A stretch of DNA of 64,000 nucleotides from Lysinibacillus agricola (GCF_016638705.1 NZ_CP067341.1:1057501-1121500), one strand, 5' to 3'. Counted from the stretch's first letter, positions 35,059 through 44,834 are shown. A program made the numbers and translations. The notes: generated by a model from the letters alone, not told the origin.

Positions 35059-36321
35059 TTAGGACACAATAGTATTTTTTCCTTGAAGTGCACGTTCTTG
35101 CATTTCTACATCAAACTCTTTTTCAGATTTTGATACGACAACACAAGCTACACCGTTACCAATTAAATTTGTTACGGCACGTGCCTCAGACATGAAGCGG
35201 TCAACACCAATTAGTAGCGCAATCCCTTCGACTGGGATCATAGGGAAGGCAGCAAGTGTCGCTGCTAATGTGATAAAACCAGAACCTGTTACACCAGCGG
35301 CACCTTTAGATGTAATCATTAAAATCCCAAGAAGTGTAATGATTTGAATCCACGTCAAGTCCATTCCGTATGCTTGTGCAATAAATAATGCAGCCATTGA
35401 TAGGTAGATAGAAGTTCCATCAAGATTGAAGGAATAACCGGTTGGTACTACTAATCCAACAACTTGCTTAGAGCAACCAAAGTTTTCTAATTTACGCATC
35501 ATAGATGGTAAGGCCGATTCAGATGATGAAGTACCAATTACTAAGAAAATCTCCTCTTTTAAATATGCAATAAATTTGAAAATGTTGAAGCCGAAGAATT
35601 TAGCGATCGTACCTAAAACAAAGACTACAAATAAGAACATTGTAATATATACTGCAGCCATTAATAGACCTAAGTTGCCTAACGATTTCAAACCAAAATT
35701 ACCAATCGTATAGGCCATTGCACCAAATGCGCCGATTGGTGATATTTTCATCACCATACTTACGATCTTGAAGAAAATTTCTGCCACTTGTTCAAAAAAT
35801 GTAATGACAGGTTTTGCAGGTGCGCCAATTGAGGCAGCGGCTAAGCCGAACAATATTGCAGAGAATAAAACAGGAAGTAATTGCCCTGCTGCAAGTGCAC
35901 CTACTACGTTCTCAGGAATGATGCTAGAGATGAAGGCGCCAATGCCTTGCTCAGTTTCTGCTGCTGCAGTTGTATATTTTGAGATATCAGCTTCGGAAGC
36001 ACCTGATGTATCTAATCCTGTACCTGGGCTAACGATTAATGCAACAGTAATCCCGATTGCTAAGGCAATAGTAGAGACAATTTCGAAGTACAGTAACGCC
36101 TTTCCTCCGATTTTCCCAACCTTTTTCATATCTCCCATACTGCCGATTCCGATTACAACTGTTAAGAAGATAATAGGAGCGATTAACATTTTAATTAGCT
36201 TGATGAATAAGTCTGCCAAGATTTTAAGGCTTGCACCAAACTCAGGGAAGATGGCTCCAACAATAACCCCTAAAATGATCGCAGCGATAACCTGAACAGT
36301 CAAATTTTTCAGTAATTTCAT
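35059..36321 (-). CDS. dctP: Dicarboxylate:cation symporter DctP
   Basis: A 420-residue member of the dicarboxylate/amino acid:cation symporter family. Typical parts are LADLFIKLIKMLIAPIIF at residues 35-52, the serine-rich hairpin GTSSSESALPSMMRKLE, PTGYSFNLDGTSIY and the last re-entrant SKGAAGVTGSGFITLAATL. It imports fumarate, succinate or malate. The two-component genes dctS and dctR lie divergently upstream, as in B. subtilis, so regulation by them is expected. The ATG is preceded by AGAGGTAGC. Confidence 0.93.
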   Translation of the reverse strand: MKLLKNLTVQVIAAIILGVIVGAIFPEFGASLKILADLFIKLIKMLIAPIIFLTVVIGIGSMGDMKKVGKIGGKALLYFEIVSTIALAIGITVALIVSPGTGLDTSGASEADISKYTTAAAETEQGIGAFISSIIPENVVGALAAGQLLPVLFSAILFGLAAASIGAPAKPVITFFEQVAEIFFKIVSMVMKISPIGAFGAMAYTIGNFGLKSLGNLGLLMAAVYITMFLFVVFVLGTIAKFFGFNIFKFIAYLKEEIFLVIGTSSSESALPSMMRKLENFGCSKQVVGLVVPTGYSFNLDGTSIYLSMAALFIAQAYGMDLTWIQIITLLGILMITSKGAAGVTGSGFITLAATLAAFPMIPVEGIALLIGVDRFMSEARAVTNLIGNGVACVVVSKSEKEFDVEMQERALQGKNTIVS

Positions 36322-36761
36322 TTTATGCTACCTCTTTTCTGAATTTTCTTTTTGATATCGTTTTCACTAGATTTATCATAGCGAATCCTTTTTACAAAAA
36401 GAGATTTAGAAAATAAGAAACATATCGTTCATTAAGTACATTCACTAACATTTTCAATGAAATGTAGTGTTTTCAATATTTCAAGCTGTTATGGTACGCT
36501 ATAATTAATTTACTATTGTTATAATACAAAAATAATTAATGATAAAATATTTAGTTTTATATCAATTTTTTGTAATATTGTTCATTAAGTTCATGACTTT
36601 CTCTTGCTTATGTCAACTAAAGGTGTTGTCAAAAGAATTTTTTGAAGATAATCTTAAAAGCATATCATTTGTAAAAGTGACATTCTGAGCTTGAGTAAAA
36701 CCCCACTGATTAAGCTTCTCTTAATAGTGCATATGCTGATTGGAAAGGAAGGAATCTTTAA
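36322..36761. other. Divergent regulatory region between dctP and dctS
   Basis: A 440-base A+T-rich gap. It has several TATAAT-like hexamers (about 36502 and 36519), and repeated GTTCATTAAGT strings at about 36427 and 36587, of which the second may be part of a binding site for the DctR response regulator. I cannot assign a promoter with confidence. Confidence 0.45.
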
Positions 36762-38363
36762 ATGATGAAAATGCCCGTAAATGGCAAGATACTGTTAGTG
36801 ACATTTTTAATCATTGCTTTCTCCTTTTTACTTGGTGGCATTTTTGTACTTGGTAATCTCTTAACTGAGCAAGAAAAGGATTTTGGTCAGCGTGCTATGC
36901 TCGTCGCACGAACTGTATCGAATGTGCCAGAGTTAAGTATGCATTTGAAAAATGACAATATTAAAGAAGCTTCAAAAAATGTCAATAAAATTGTAGATGG
37001 AATACGTGTTATTAATAAAGCTGAGTATATTGTTGTGATGAATATGGATCGTATTAAACTATCACACCCCGTCAGTAAAGAAATAGGGAAACGTAGTGGA
37101 TCACAGGATTTAAATGCTGCCTTTAGTGAGCATTATTATGTATCGAAGGCACAAGGGGAAGCCGGTGTGATGATTCGAGCTTTTGTCCCTATCGTTGATG
37201 AAAAAAAAGAACAAGTAGGCATTGTAGTTGTAGGGTATTCACTGCCAACGTTTATTGGAATGTTACAAAGTTATGAGCATGAAATTTTTATTACTATTCT
37301 TATATCACTTGTTTTTAGTATTTGGGGAGCATATACACTCGGCCGACACATTAAAAAGCAAATGTTTGGGCTCGAACCTCATGAGATTGCAAAGATGTAT
37401 GTAGAACGAACAGAAACGTTCAATGCTATGCATGAAGGCATCATAGCGGTTGATAAGGAAATGAATATAACAATTTTTAATGAAAAAGCAGCTGATATAT
37501 TAGGAGTAACTAGAAAGATAGAGGATTGTATCGGTGAAAAGATTTATGATGTTTTGCCTGACACACGATTGCCTGAAATTGTTGAAACGGCAACTCCTGT
37601 ATACGATCAAGAGCTGTACATTAATCATCATAGTATTCTAAGTAATCGTGTCCCGATTATTGTAAATGATGAGTTAGTCGGTGCGGTTGCCATGTTTAAA
37701 GATTTAACCGCGGTGAAAAAGCTTGCGGAAGAGGTAACAGGCGTTAAAGCTTTTGTTCAAGCGCTACGCGTACAAACGCATGAGCATAAAAATAAGCTTC
37801 ATACTATTGCAGGGCTTCTGCAATTGGGACATACAAAGCAGGCACTTGAATACGTTACTGCTACTACCGAAAATGAAGCTTCTTTAACGAAGTTTTTGAA
37901 TGAACGCTTTCATAATGAAAATATTTCTGGATTATTGCTTAGTAAAGTTAGTTATGGCAAGGAATTAGGCATACAAGTAGAAATTGATCGAAAAAGTCAT
38001 TTTAAACGCTTTCCAGCTCTTCTAGATCATCACGATTTTGTTGTCTTGTTAGGGAATTTAATTGAAAATGCCTTTGAAGCGTTAAATGTTGTTTCTAAGG
38101 ATGATAAATATGTCGCAATTTCTGTAGATGAGCATGACTCTGTGTTAGCAATTGCTGTTTCTGATAATGGTATTGGGATGTCTGAGGAGGTACAAGCTCG
38201 TATGTTTGAAAATGGATTTTCAACAAAGGCAAGTGAGAATCGCGGTATTGGCTTACATTTAATCCATGGAATTGTTAGAAAAGGCAATGGCGATATTGAA
38301 GTGGTGAGTGAATTTATGAAAGGGACAAGTTTCTTAATCTTATTTGAGTTAGGAGAAGAATAG
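36762..38363 (+). CDS. dctS: Sensor histidine kinase DctS (CitA/DcuS family)
   Basis: A 533-residue kinase. N-terminal helix at about residues 10-30, an extracytoplasmic PAS-like (PDC) sensing domain at about 35-170, a second helix at about 177-195, a cytoplasmic PAS at about 215-325, and a transmitter with THEHKNKLHTIAGLLQLG (phosphorylated His), N-box NLIENAFEAL and G-boxes DNGIGM and NRGIGLHL. This is the architecture of dicarboxylate/citrate sensors. It is followed without a gap by dctR and sits divergently to dctP. GGAAGGAAT precedes the ATG. Confidence 0.93.
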   Translation: MMKMPVNGKILLVTFLIIAFSFLLGGIFVLGNLLTEQEKDFGQRAMLVARTVSNVPELSMHLKNDNIKEASKNVNKIVDGIRVINKAEYIVVMNMDRIKLSHPVSKEIGKRSGSQDLNAAFSEHYYVSKAQGEAGVMIRAFVPIVDEKKEQVGIVVVGYSLPTFIGMLQSYEHEIFITILISLVFSIWGAYTLGRHIKKQMFGLEPHEIAKMYVERTETFNAMHEGIIAVDKEMNITIFNEKAADILGVTRKIEDCIGEKIYDVLPDTRLPEIVETATPVYDQELYINHHSILSNRVPIIVNDELVGAVAMFKDLTAVKKLAEEVTGVKAFVQALRVQTHEHKNKLHTIAGLLQLGHTKQALEYVTATTENEASLTKFLNERFHNENISGLLLSKVSYGKELGIQVEIDRKSHFKRFPALLDHHDFVVLLGNLIENAFEALNVVSKDDKYVAISVDEHDSVLAIAVSDNGIGMSEEVQARMFENGFSTKASENRGIGLHLIHGIVRKGNGDIEVVSEFMKGTSFLILFELGEE

Positions 38364-39068
38364 ATGGATGAAATAAATGTGTTACTAATTGAAGATGATC
38401 CGATGGTACGAGAAGTGAACAGGCAATTTATTGAGCAAATCAAAGGGTTTTCGTTAATAGGCTATGCTGGAAATGGGATCGAGGGTTTTGAGAAGATTAA
38501 ACAATTAAATCCTGAGCTTGTCTTTATGGATATTTTTATGCCTGAGCAGGATGGCATCATTACGTTAGGAAAGATTCGTGAAGAACATCTTCCAGTTGAC
38601 GTTATCGCTGTGACCGCAGCTAATGATATGCCAACTGTGCAGCGAATTTTACACTTAGGTGTCTATGATTATATTATGAAACCCTTTACGTTTGAACGAA
38701 TTGAGCAAACTTTAATGAATTATCAAGCGTATAAAAAGAAAATAAGTGACATGCAAGATCTAACACAACATGATGTTGATCATCTAATGCAACAGCGTAT
38801 ATCTGAGCAAATAGCTGTTCCTTCAGTTACTGAAACAATTATAATTAACGAGCTACCAAAGGGTTTTAACCGAGCAACATTAGATAAAGTGCTTGCCTAT
38901 ATTCAAGAAAGCAACGAAGCGGTATCAGCGGAGGAAGTATCCACGTACATAGGAACAGCCCGTGTAACGGCTCGACGTTACTTAGATTTTTTAGAAAAGC
39001 AAAATTTATTAAAGGTGGATATACAATATGGAAGTGTGGGACGTCCGATCCATCGATACTATATTTAG
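38364..39068 (+). CDS. dctR: Response regulator DctR
   Basis: A 234-residue response regulator of the CitB/DcuR type. Receiver residues EDD at about 9-11, phosphoacceptor Asp in VFMDIFMPEQDG at about 55, and K at about 106 in YIMKPF. The C-terminal 90 residues carry an HTH with STYIGTARVTARRYLDFLE. It partners DctS and probably activates dctP on sensing C4-dicarboxylates. Its ATG directly follows the dctS TAG. Confidence 0.93.
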   Translation: MDEINVLLIEDDPMVREVNRQFIEQIKGFSLIGYAGNGIEGFEKIKQLNPELVFMDIFMPEQDGIITLGKIREEHLPVDVIAVTAANDMPTVQRILHLGVYDYIMKPFTFERIEQTLMNYQAYKKKISDMQDLTQHDVDHLMQQRISEQIAVPSVTETIIINELPKGFNRATLDKVLAYIQESNEAVSAEEVSTYIGTARVTARRYLDFLEKQNLLKVDIQYGSVGRPIHRYYI

Positions 39069-39074
39069 AGAATG

Positions 39075-39115
39075 AGCGTACCTATGAGTATTGAATAAAG
39101 GGTACGCTTTTTTCT
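39075..39115 (+). terminator. Terminator of dctSR
   Basis: AGCGTACC (39075-39082) pairs with GGTACGCT (39101-39108), followed by TTTTTTC. Confidence 0.9.
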
Positions 39116-39139
39116 TGATGTCGATATTTTTAATAAGTT

Positions 39140-39200
39140 GGGCGATAAATCACTGAAAAGTATCGATAAACAAGAGAAAATTCTTGATAAATCTCTCAAT
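39140..39200 (+). repeat. Degenerate 21-bp tandem repeat
   Basis: Three successive units start with GATAAA at 21-base spacing: GATAAATCACTGAAAAGTAT and a C, GATAAACAAGAGAAAATTC and TT, GATAAATCTCTC... They resemble the array at 42111 (ATCGCYGRTAAA) and abut a GNAT remnant. Confidence 0.6.
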
Positions 39201-39296
39201 ATTGCTTCTTGTCGTTTACTTGAAAAACGAGGCATGCAAAAAGTACAGGTGTTAGAAAGATTCGGTCATGAACAAACTGTATATGGATTGATATGA
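39198..39296 (+). pseudogene. C-terminal remnant of a GNAT acetyltransferase
   Basis: A short open stretch reads NIASCRLLEKRGMQKVQVLE then RFGHEQTVYGLI and stops. N-x-A-S-x-R-x-L-E-K-x-G-M is the acetyl-CoA-binding end of GNAT proteins. The N-terminal 120 residues are missing; repeat units sit where they should be. It has no start codon or ribosome binding site. Confidence 0.75.
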
Positions 39297-39359
39297 AGTA
39301 GAAAGGGAAATACAGAAAATATCATTGATTTCAAAACTTATGGGGAGTAGGTTTAGCAC

Positions 39360-41882
39360 ATGTTTAACGTTCGAAAAGAGGCATTGTTGAAATTTTTGAA
39401 AATTCTATTTCCAATAGCACTTTTAGCAATAGCAATTTATGAAATTCTACAAACGATAAGTGGGATAGATGTTCATTTACTTCGCAAAGAAGTGAATGAA
39501 TTGCAGATATGGGAGCTCTTATTTATTCTTTTTATCACCTTCTGTGCTATTACACCGATGATTTTTTATGATGTTATTTTAGTGAAAATATTGGGAATCA
39601 AAATAAATAACCGTATTTTACTGAATCATTCATTTATTGTGAATACCTTCTCAAATCTTATTGGTTTTGGTGGTTTAGTTGGTGTATTTCTGCGTAATTA
39701 TTTCTATTCGAAATATAAAGAGGATAAGGAATACTTGTTAAAAACCATTGCCTCCGTAACACTCTTTTATTTAACAGGGATTTCTTTGTTAGTTTGGATT
39801 ATGTATATATTCTTCTGGGACTTCCCATTGCTGAAAGAAGTACGGTGGTTATCGATTGCAGTCATTCTTGTCAGCTTATATGTTCCGGTTTTTATTGCTA
39901 TGCACATCATTCGCTATAAAAAAACGAGTTCTTTAAATCCAAAGATAGCTCTTCAATTGATAGTAACTTCAGTAGCTGAATGGTTTGCGGTCTTTTTAGT
40001 TATCTGGATATTAACTTTTATTTTGAATATACCGATAGAATTATCCGCATTAATTCCAATATTTTTAATTGCTTCCAGTGCGGGAATAGTCAGTATGATA
40101 CCTGGTGGAGTTGGCTCATTTGACCTTGTTTTTTTGTGGGGGACTCAAAGTGTAGGAATCGCTGATGAAAAAGTGCTGTTTCTATTAATTTTGTACCGGG
40201 TTGGTTACTTTGTGCTTCCATTTTTGGTTTCCTCTTTCTTATTTATAAAAGAATATTGGAAACGTTGGAATCAATCATGGGATGACTTGCCAAATGTTAT
40301 TTTCCAGAGGCTTAGTCACATGTTGCTAACAATATTGGTTTTTATCTCTGGCATTGTGTTATTACTATCTGCGTCGGTGCCAGGTGTTTTAACTCGATTA
40401 AAAATAGCTCAGGAATTTTTATCCTCGCCAATCATGAATGTCTCTCATCAAATGACTGTTGCAGCAGGCTTTATTCTCTTAGGATTATGTAGGGGGATTA
40501 AATATAAAGTAAAAAGGGCATATCAGCTTACCATCATTGTACTCAGTAGTTCCGCTCTGTTTTCTATATTTAAGGGCCTTGACTATGAAGAAGCTATTTT
40601 TTTAATGATTGTCACAGGGTTGTTAATTGCGTCAAAAAAACAATTTTACCGTGAAAGTTATGTTTTGACATGGGGAATAGTCTTATTTGACCTTGCTGCA
40701 GTGACAATCATTACAGTGATGTATTTATTAATTGGTTATGTGAACTTACCTACTTCCAAAATTCATATTCCAGCTACTCTACAGGTCTATATCATTACAG
40801 ATTACCGAGATCTATTTTATAGTGCTGTAATTGGCATCCTAATAGCAATTGTCATTTTTTATATAGGTTATTTTATCCGTGCACCTAAGAAAATGGAAAA
40901 GCTTTTGTCTAGTGAGCAAGAAGATACAATCAAAAATCATTTGATGACCTATAAAGGGACGGAGTATTCACACTTGATTTTTTTACATGACAAATTTGTC
41001 CACTGGAATGAAAAAGGTACAGTTTTATTTTCTTATCAAATATATGCTGATAAAATCGTTGTACTTGGAGATCCAGTAGGGAATGAATCTGATTTTTTAT
41101 CTGCTATTCAGGAGTTTTTGGAATTGGCGGATAAGCATGGTTATACACCAGTCTTTTATGAAATTAACAATAAAATTTTTTCTTCTCTACATGAGCATGG
41201 TTATAGTTTTTTTAAGCTTGGTGAGGAAGCTTTTGTAGATTTAGAAAAATTTACACTTGTCGGTAAGGGGATGAAGGGGAGCCGAGCGATAAAAAATAAA
41301 TTTGAACGAGAAAATTTTACATTGGAATTAATAAGCCCACCTTACTCACAGGAAGTAATGAATGAGTTGGAAGAAGTATCAATGAAATGGTTGCAGGGAA
41401 GGGCAGAAAAAGGCTTTTCTCTTGGCTTTTTTGATGAACACTATTTAAACACTTCCAAGATTGTCGTTTTACGTGGAGCAGAAGAAGTTATTGGATTTGC
41501 CAGTATCATGCCAATGTACGATAATGGCGAAAGAATCTCAGTAGACCTCATGCGTTTTAAACCGGGAGCACCATCTGGAACGATGGATTTCATTTTTCTA
41601 TCGCTATTTGAATGGGCAAAAGCACAAGGCTATCGTGTTTTTAATATGGGGATGTCGCCATTGTCAAATGTCGGACAATCTAGGTATTCCTTTTTAAGTG
41701 AAAAAATTGCAGCACAAATATTTTTACATGGGCAGCACTTCTACCATTTTAAAGGATTAAAAAACTTCAAATTAAAATATGCAGATTTTTGGGAGCCAAA
41801 GTATGTAGCGTATCGAAAAAAATCTTCATTACCATTTACAATGGCACAAGTCACGCTATTAATTGGTAAAAGGAGGAGATAG
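39360..41882 (+). CDS. mprF: Phosphatidylglycerol lysyltransferase MprF
   Basis: An 840-residue membrane protein of the MprF family, which transfers lysine from lysyl-tRNA to phosphatidylglycerol and flips the product, lowering surface negative charge and protecting from cationic peptides. The N-terminal 520 residues have about 14 hydrophobic segments, including GGVGSFDLVF in the flippase region; the C-terminal cytosolic DUF2156 domain is at about 530-840 with FEINNK-like YEINNKIFSSLHEHGYSF and MGMSPLSN. Length is typical. The ATG follows GGGGAG by about 13 bases, a slightly long spacing. No regulator is adjacent. Aminoacyl specificity (Lys or Ala) is inferred. Confidence 0.9.
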   Translation: MFNVRKEALLKFLKILFPIALLAIAIYEILQTISGIDVHLLRKEVNELQIWELLFILFITFCAITPMIFYDVILVKILGIKINNRILLNHSFIVNTFSNLIGFGGLVGVFLRNYFYSKYKEDKEYLLKTIASVTLFYLTGISLLVWIMYIFFWDFPLLKEVRWLSIAVILVSLYVPVFIAMHIIRYKKTSSLNPKIALQLIVTSVAEWFAVFLVIWILTFILNIPIELSALIPIFLIASSAGIVSMIPGGVGSFDLVFLWGTQSVGIADEKVLFLLILYRVGYFVLPFLVSSFLFIKEYWKRWNQSWDDLPNVIFQRLSHMLLTILVFISGIVLLLSASVPGVLTRLKIAQEFLSSPIMNVSHQMTVAAGFILLGLCRGIKYKVKRAYQLTIIVLSSSALFSIFKGLDYEEAIFLMIVTGLLIASKKQFYRESYVLTWGIVLFDLAAVTIITVMYLLIGYVNLPTSKIHIPATLQVYIITDYRDLFYSAVIGILIAIVIFYIGYFIRAPKKMEKLLSSEQEDTIKNHLMTYKGTEYSHLIFLHDKFVHWNEKGTVLFSYQIYADKIVVLGDPVGNESDFLSAIQEFLELADKHGYTPVFYEINNKIFSSLHEHGYSFFKLGEEAFVDLEKFTLVGKGMKGSRAIKNKFERENFTLELISPPYSQEVMNELEEVSMKWLQGRAEKGFSLGFFDEHYLNTSKIVVLRGAEEVIGFASIMPMYDNGERISVDLMRFKPGAPSGTMDFIFLSLFEWAKAQGYRVFNMGMSPLSNVGQSRYSFLSEKIAAQIFLHGQHFYHFKGLKNFKLKYADFWEPKYVAYRKKSSLPFTMAQVTLLIGKRRR

Positions 41883-42022
41883 GTAGCTGAGTTCTAACGC
41901 TGCTTGCTTAGAGAAGAATAGGAAGCTCAATAATCATTTTTAGGAGTCTGTGCTGCCAACATAATTAAGTATTAGTTGTACTAGCATAATTGCTTAGACG
42001 GAAGTATTCGCTTAGCCAAACC

Positions 42023-42067
42023 AAAAAAAGATGCATTGCAAAATTACTTTGCGATGCATCTTTTTTG
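42023..42067 (+). terminator. Strong hairpin after mprF
   Basis: AAAAAAGATGCATTGCAAA pairs with TTTGCGATGCATCTTTTTT around ATTAC with one wobble, and T runs follow. It lies about 140 bases after the mprF stop; the stretch between holds nothing I recognise. Confidence 0.9.
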
Positions 42068-42110
42068 ATGGATTTTTATAGTGGGAAGAATGAAAAGAGC
42101 CGGAACCCGG

Positions 42111-42268
42111 ACATCACTGAAAAAACATCGAACATCGCTGATAAAAGTATCAGAATCGCTGATAAACAACAAACATCGCCGGTAAAACCTCAAACATCGC
42201 CGGTAAAACCTCAAACATCGCCGGTAAAATCTCAAACATCGCTGATAAACAGCAAACAAAGCTGGTAG
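42111..42268. repeat. 21-bp tandem repeat array, about 8 copies
   Basis: Units of 21 bases with consensus ACATCGCCGGTAAAACCTCA followed by A; the outer units are ACATCGCTGATAAA variants. The centre (42174-42240) has three near-identical copies and the ends decay. It shares the 21-base period with the arrays at 902 and 39140, but not the sequence of the first. Confidence 0.85.
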
Positions 42269-42481
42269 AAGAAAGAAATCAACGTTTCTAAAATTTATTT
42301 TTCGCGTTTTTAAGGTTCAGACCAGTTTTGTTTCAGCCTCGTTTGAATGGTATTCATTGAACTTCATTTCGCGATATGAGAAAATTGTAATTTCATATTT
42401 GATTTTCCATTGGCGCTTTGTAATAATAGAGAAAATTTTAGTTCTAGATGAAAAATTAAAACTTTTTAGGGGAGGAGCAGT

Positions 42482-43348
42482 TTGCGTATTCCGAATAAAT
42501 TAACAGTAGGTGATGAGATACGTATTATCGCACCTAGTCGTAGTGCAGCAATTATTACAGTAGAAGGCGCTGAACAAACAAAGAAAAAGCTTGGAGAGTT
42601 AGGCTTTACGGTATCCTATGGGCGTCATATTTTTGAATGTGATCTTCAAAATTCAACATCGATTGAGCATCGAGTTGCTGACATTCATGATGCCTTTCAC
42701 GATGAGAATGTAAAGGCTGTATTAACAGTCATCGGTGGTTTTAACTGTAATGAGGTATTACCCTATTTGGATTACGACATGATTGCAAATAATCCAAAAA
42801 TATTTTGTGGTTTCAGTGATATCACAGCTTCAGCAACAGCTATTACAAAAAAATGTGGATTTATAACGTATTCAGGTCCTCATTTTTCTAGCTTTCGTAT
42901 GGAACAGGCACAAGACTATCAGCTAATATATTTTCAACAATGTTTAATGAACAATACACCATATACGATTAAAGCATCAAGCGTTTGGAGTGATGATGCA
43001 TGGTATTTAGATCAGCATAATCGTCATTTTGAAGCAGCTAGCTGGAAGGTGTATTCTGACGGAAAAGCAAGTGGACAATTATATGGCGGAAATTTATGTA
43101 CGTTAAATCTACTTCAAGGTACACCGTATATGCCTGATTTATCAAATAGTATTTTATTTGTCGAGGATGATGAACTAGTTAATCCAGAAATATTTGCTCG
43201 AGATTTCACCTCATCAGTAATGGCAAACAACACTGCAGGGGTAGCATTATACGAAAAAATGGGATTTGAAATTGAGGGGACTAAAAGACATTCCTTATAT
43301 GTTGATGGGGAATACATGGACGAATATTACATGTCGAAATTATTGTAA
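42482..43348 (+). CDS. Chimera of S66 peptidase (MccF-like) N-part and GNAT C-terminal tail
   Basis: A 288-residue frame. Residues 1 to about 244 are an S66 serine peptidase of the LD-carboxypeptidase/MccF group: VGDEIRIIAPSRSAAII at 9-25, nucleophile Ser in GFSDIT at about 118, catalytic Glu in LFVEDDE at about 235. After FARDFTS the sequence changes abruptly to SVMANNTAGVALYEKMGFE and IEGTKRHSLYVDGEYMDEY, the C-terminus of a GNAT acetyltransferase. The S66 C-terminal part with the catalytic His is therefore absent. It starts at TTG with GGGGAGG upstream. The fused protein is probably inactive as a peptidase. A complete paralogue follows. Confidence 0.85.
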   Translation: MRIPNKLTVGDEIRIIAPSRSAAIITVEGAEQTKKKLGELGFTVSYGRHIFECDLQNSTSIEHRVADIHDAFHDENVKAVLTVIGGFNCNEVLPYLDYDMIANNPKIFCGFSDITASATAITKKCGFITYSGPHFSSFRMEQAQDYQLIYFQQCLMNNTPYTIKASSVWSDDAWYLDQHNRHFEAASWKVYSDGKASGQLYGGNLCTLNLLQGTPYMPDLSNSILFVEDDELVNPEIFARDFTSSVMANNTAGVALYEKMGFEIEGTKRHSLYVDGEYMDEYYMSKLL

Positions 43349-43366
43349 TTCAAAAGGAGTGTTTGT

Positions 43367-44362
43367 ATGAATCCAATAAGAAACAGTAGTAGTATAAATA
43401 TTGGTATTTTTTCACCATCATCGCCAGCATCTGTCAGTGCACTTTCCCGATATAAGCGTGCAAAAGCTTTTCTTGAACAAAGAAATATAAACTTAATTGA
43501 AGGAGGTCTAACTGGTAAATCTGATATTTATCGCTCTGGCACTCCAAAAGAGCGTGCTGAAGAATTAAATGAATTACTACGAAATCCAAACGTCCACATC
43601 ATAATGTCGACAATCGGTGGTACAAATTCAAATAGTGTGCTGCCGTATATCGACTATGAGGCGTTTCAAAACAATCCAAAAATCGTTGTTGGTTATTCTG
43701 ATGCAACGACAATTTTACTTGCACTTTACGCAAAAACGGGAATTACAACTTTCTATGGTCCAGCTTTAGTTCCTTCCTTTGGTGAGTTTGAGCCATTAGT
43801 TAATGATACATATCAATTCTTCGAGAACTACTTCTTTAAATCACAAGCATTACCTTACGAAATTCCGATGCCTACTTATTGGTCAGATGAACCTGTCAAT
43901 TGGCTAGAAAAAACGGTAGAAAAAAAGTTATATAAGAATGAATGGGTGACGGTTCGAGAAGGAGTTGCTGAAGGTAGGTTAATTGGCGGCAATGTAAATG
44001 CTATGTATGGATTCATTGGTACACCTTATTTTCCGAATATTAAAAATGGAGATATCTTATTAATTGAAGATTGCGGTAAAAATACAGCTATCGTTGAGAA
44101 AAATTTTGCGATGCTGAAATTACACGGAGTATTTGAAAAAATAAGTGGCATTATTTTAGGTAAGCATGAATGTTATGATGACTTAGAAACAGGGCGTATA
44201 CCATATGAAGTTCTGCTTGAACAGTTAGACGGCATCGATATCCCAATCTTAGCAGAATTTGATATATGTCATACACATCCGATGCATCCAATTGCTATAG
44301 GAAAACAGGTGAGATTAGATGCAACGGCCAAAAAAGTCTATTGTATCGAGAATTGGTTATAA
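43367..44362 (+). CDS. S66-family peptidase (MccF-like)
   Basis: A 331-residue complete S66 peptidase. The catalytic serine is in VVGYSDATT at about residue 118, the glutamate in LLIEDCGKN at about 230 and the histidine in DICHTHPMHPIAIG at about 305. Such proteins cleave LD-bonds in peptidoglycan peptides or, in MccF, an acylsulfamide bond that detoxifies microcin C-like nucleotides. Which applies here is not known. It follows the truncated paralogue by 18 bases with AAAAGGAG upstream; the two look like an old tandem duplication. Confidence 0.88.
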   Translation: MNPIRNSSSINIGIFSPSSPASVSALSRYKRAKAFLEQRNINLIEGGLTGKSDIYRSGTPKERAEELNELLRNPNVHIIMSTIGGTNSNSVLPYIDYEAFQNNPKIVVGYSDATTILLALYAKTGITTFYGPALVPSFGEFEPLVNDTYQFFENYFFKSQALPYEIPMPTYWSDEPVNWLEKTVEKKLYKNEWVTVREGVAEGRLIGGNVNAMYGFIGTPYFPNIKNGDILLIEDCGKNTAIVEKNFAMLKLHGVFEKISGIILGKHECYDDLETGRIPYEVLLEQLDGIDIPILAEFDICHTHPMHPIAIGKQVRLDATAKKVYCIENWL

Positions 44363-44534
44363 GCCCTGCTTTTTTGCAATTAGAGTTTGAGAGGGGATAT
44401 TTTAAGGCTTAAGCGAGATAATGAACATTAATGCAAGCACTATTAGGGGATTTATATTGTTAAAAAGGTTTACTCAAATGATAGGTGATATATTCAGATG
44501 ATTTTATTTTTCATGAATTTACATTAAAAATGAG

Positions 44535-44822
44535 TGTTCATTATCGAATGTTTGAGATGATATTTTGTTTAAACGTATGCCATGTTAATCAGTTGATTGA
44601 AGCGGTGACTGGTGACTCCTTGGGATCAGCAATAGAGGAACGAAGGCTAAAACCATCACGTCCTGTGATAACGTCTTCGTGACTAACATCGTGTTAGCCT
44701 AATGCCCCCAGGAAGCTCTGCTCTGTGCGAAAGCGTAGCGGCAGCAACAATGTTTTATCTGTGCGAAAGCGAAGCGACAGCAACAAAGCGCCCAGTCGTA
44801 CAACCCACGCTATGGTGATGAT
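44535..44822 (+). repeat. Dispersed structured repeat, copy G, two 36-bp units
   Basis: The left end is decayed (GTTCATTATCGAATGTTTG, then GATGATATTTTGTTTAAACG). The centre keeps ACGAAGGC/GTCTTCGT with a G-U pair and then CTAACA-TCG-TGTTAG, where other copies have CCAACA-TCG-TGTTGG; both arms changed together. Two 36-bp modules follow (GTGCGAAAGCG at about 44727 and 44762) and the right end CACGCTATGGTGATGA. Confidence 0.8.
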
Positions 44823-44834
44823 ATCAAAACATAG

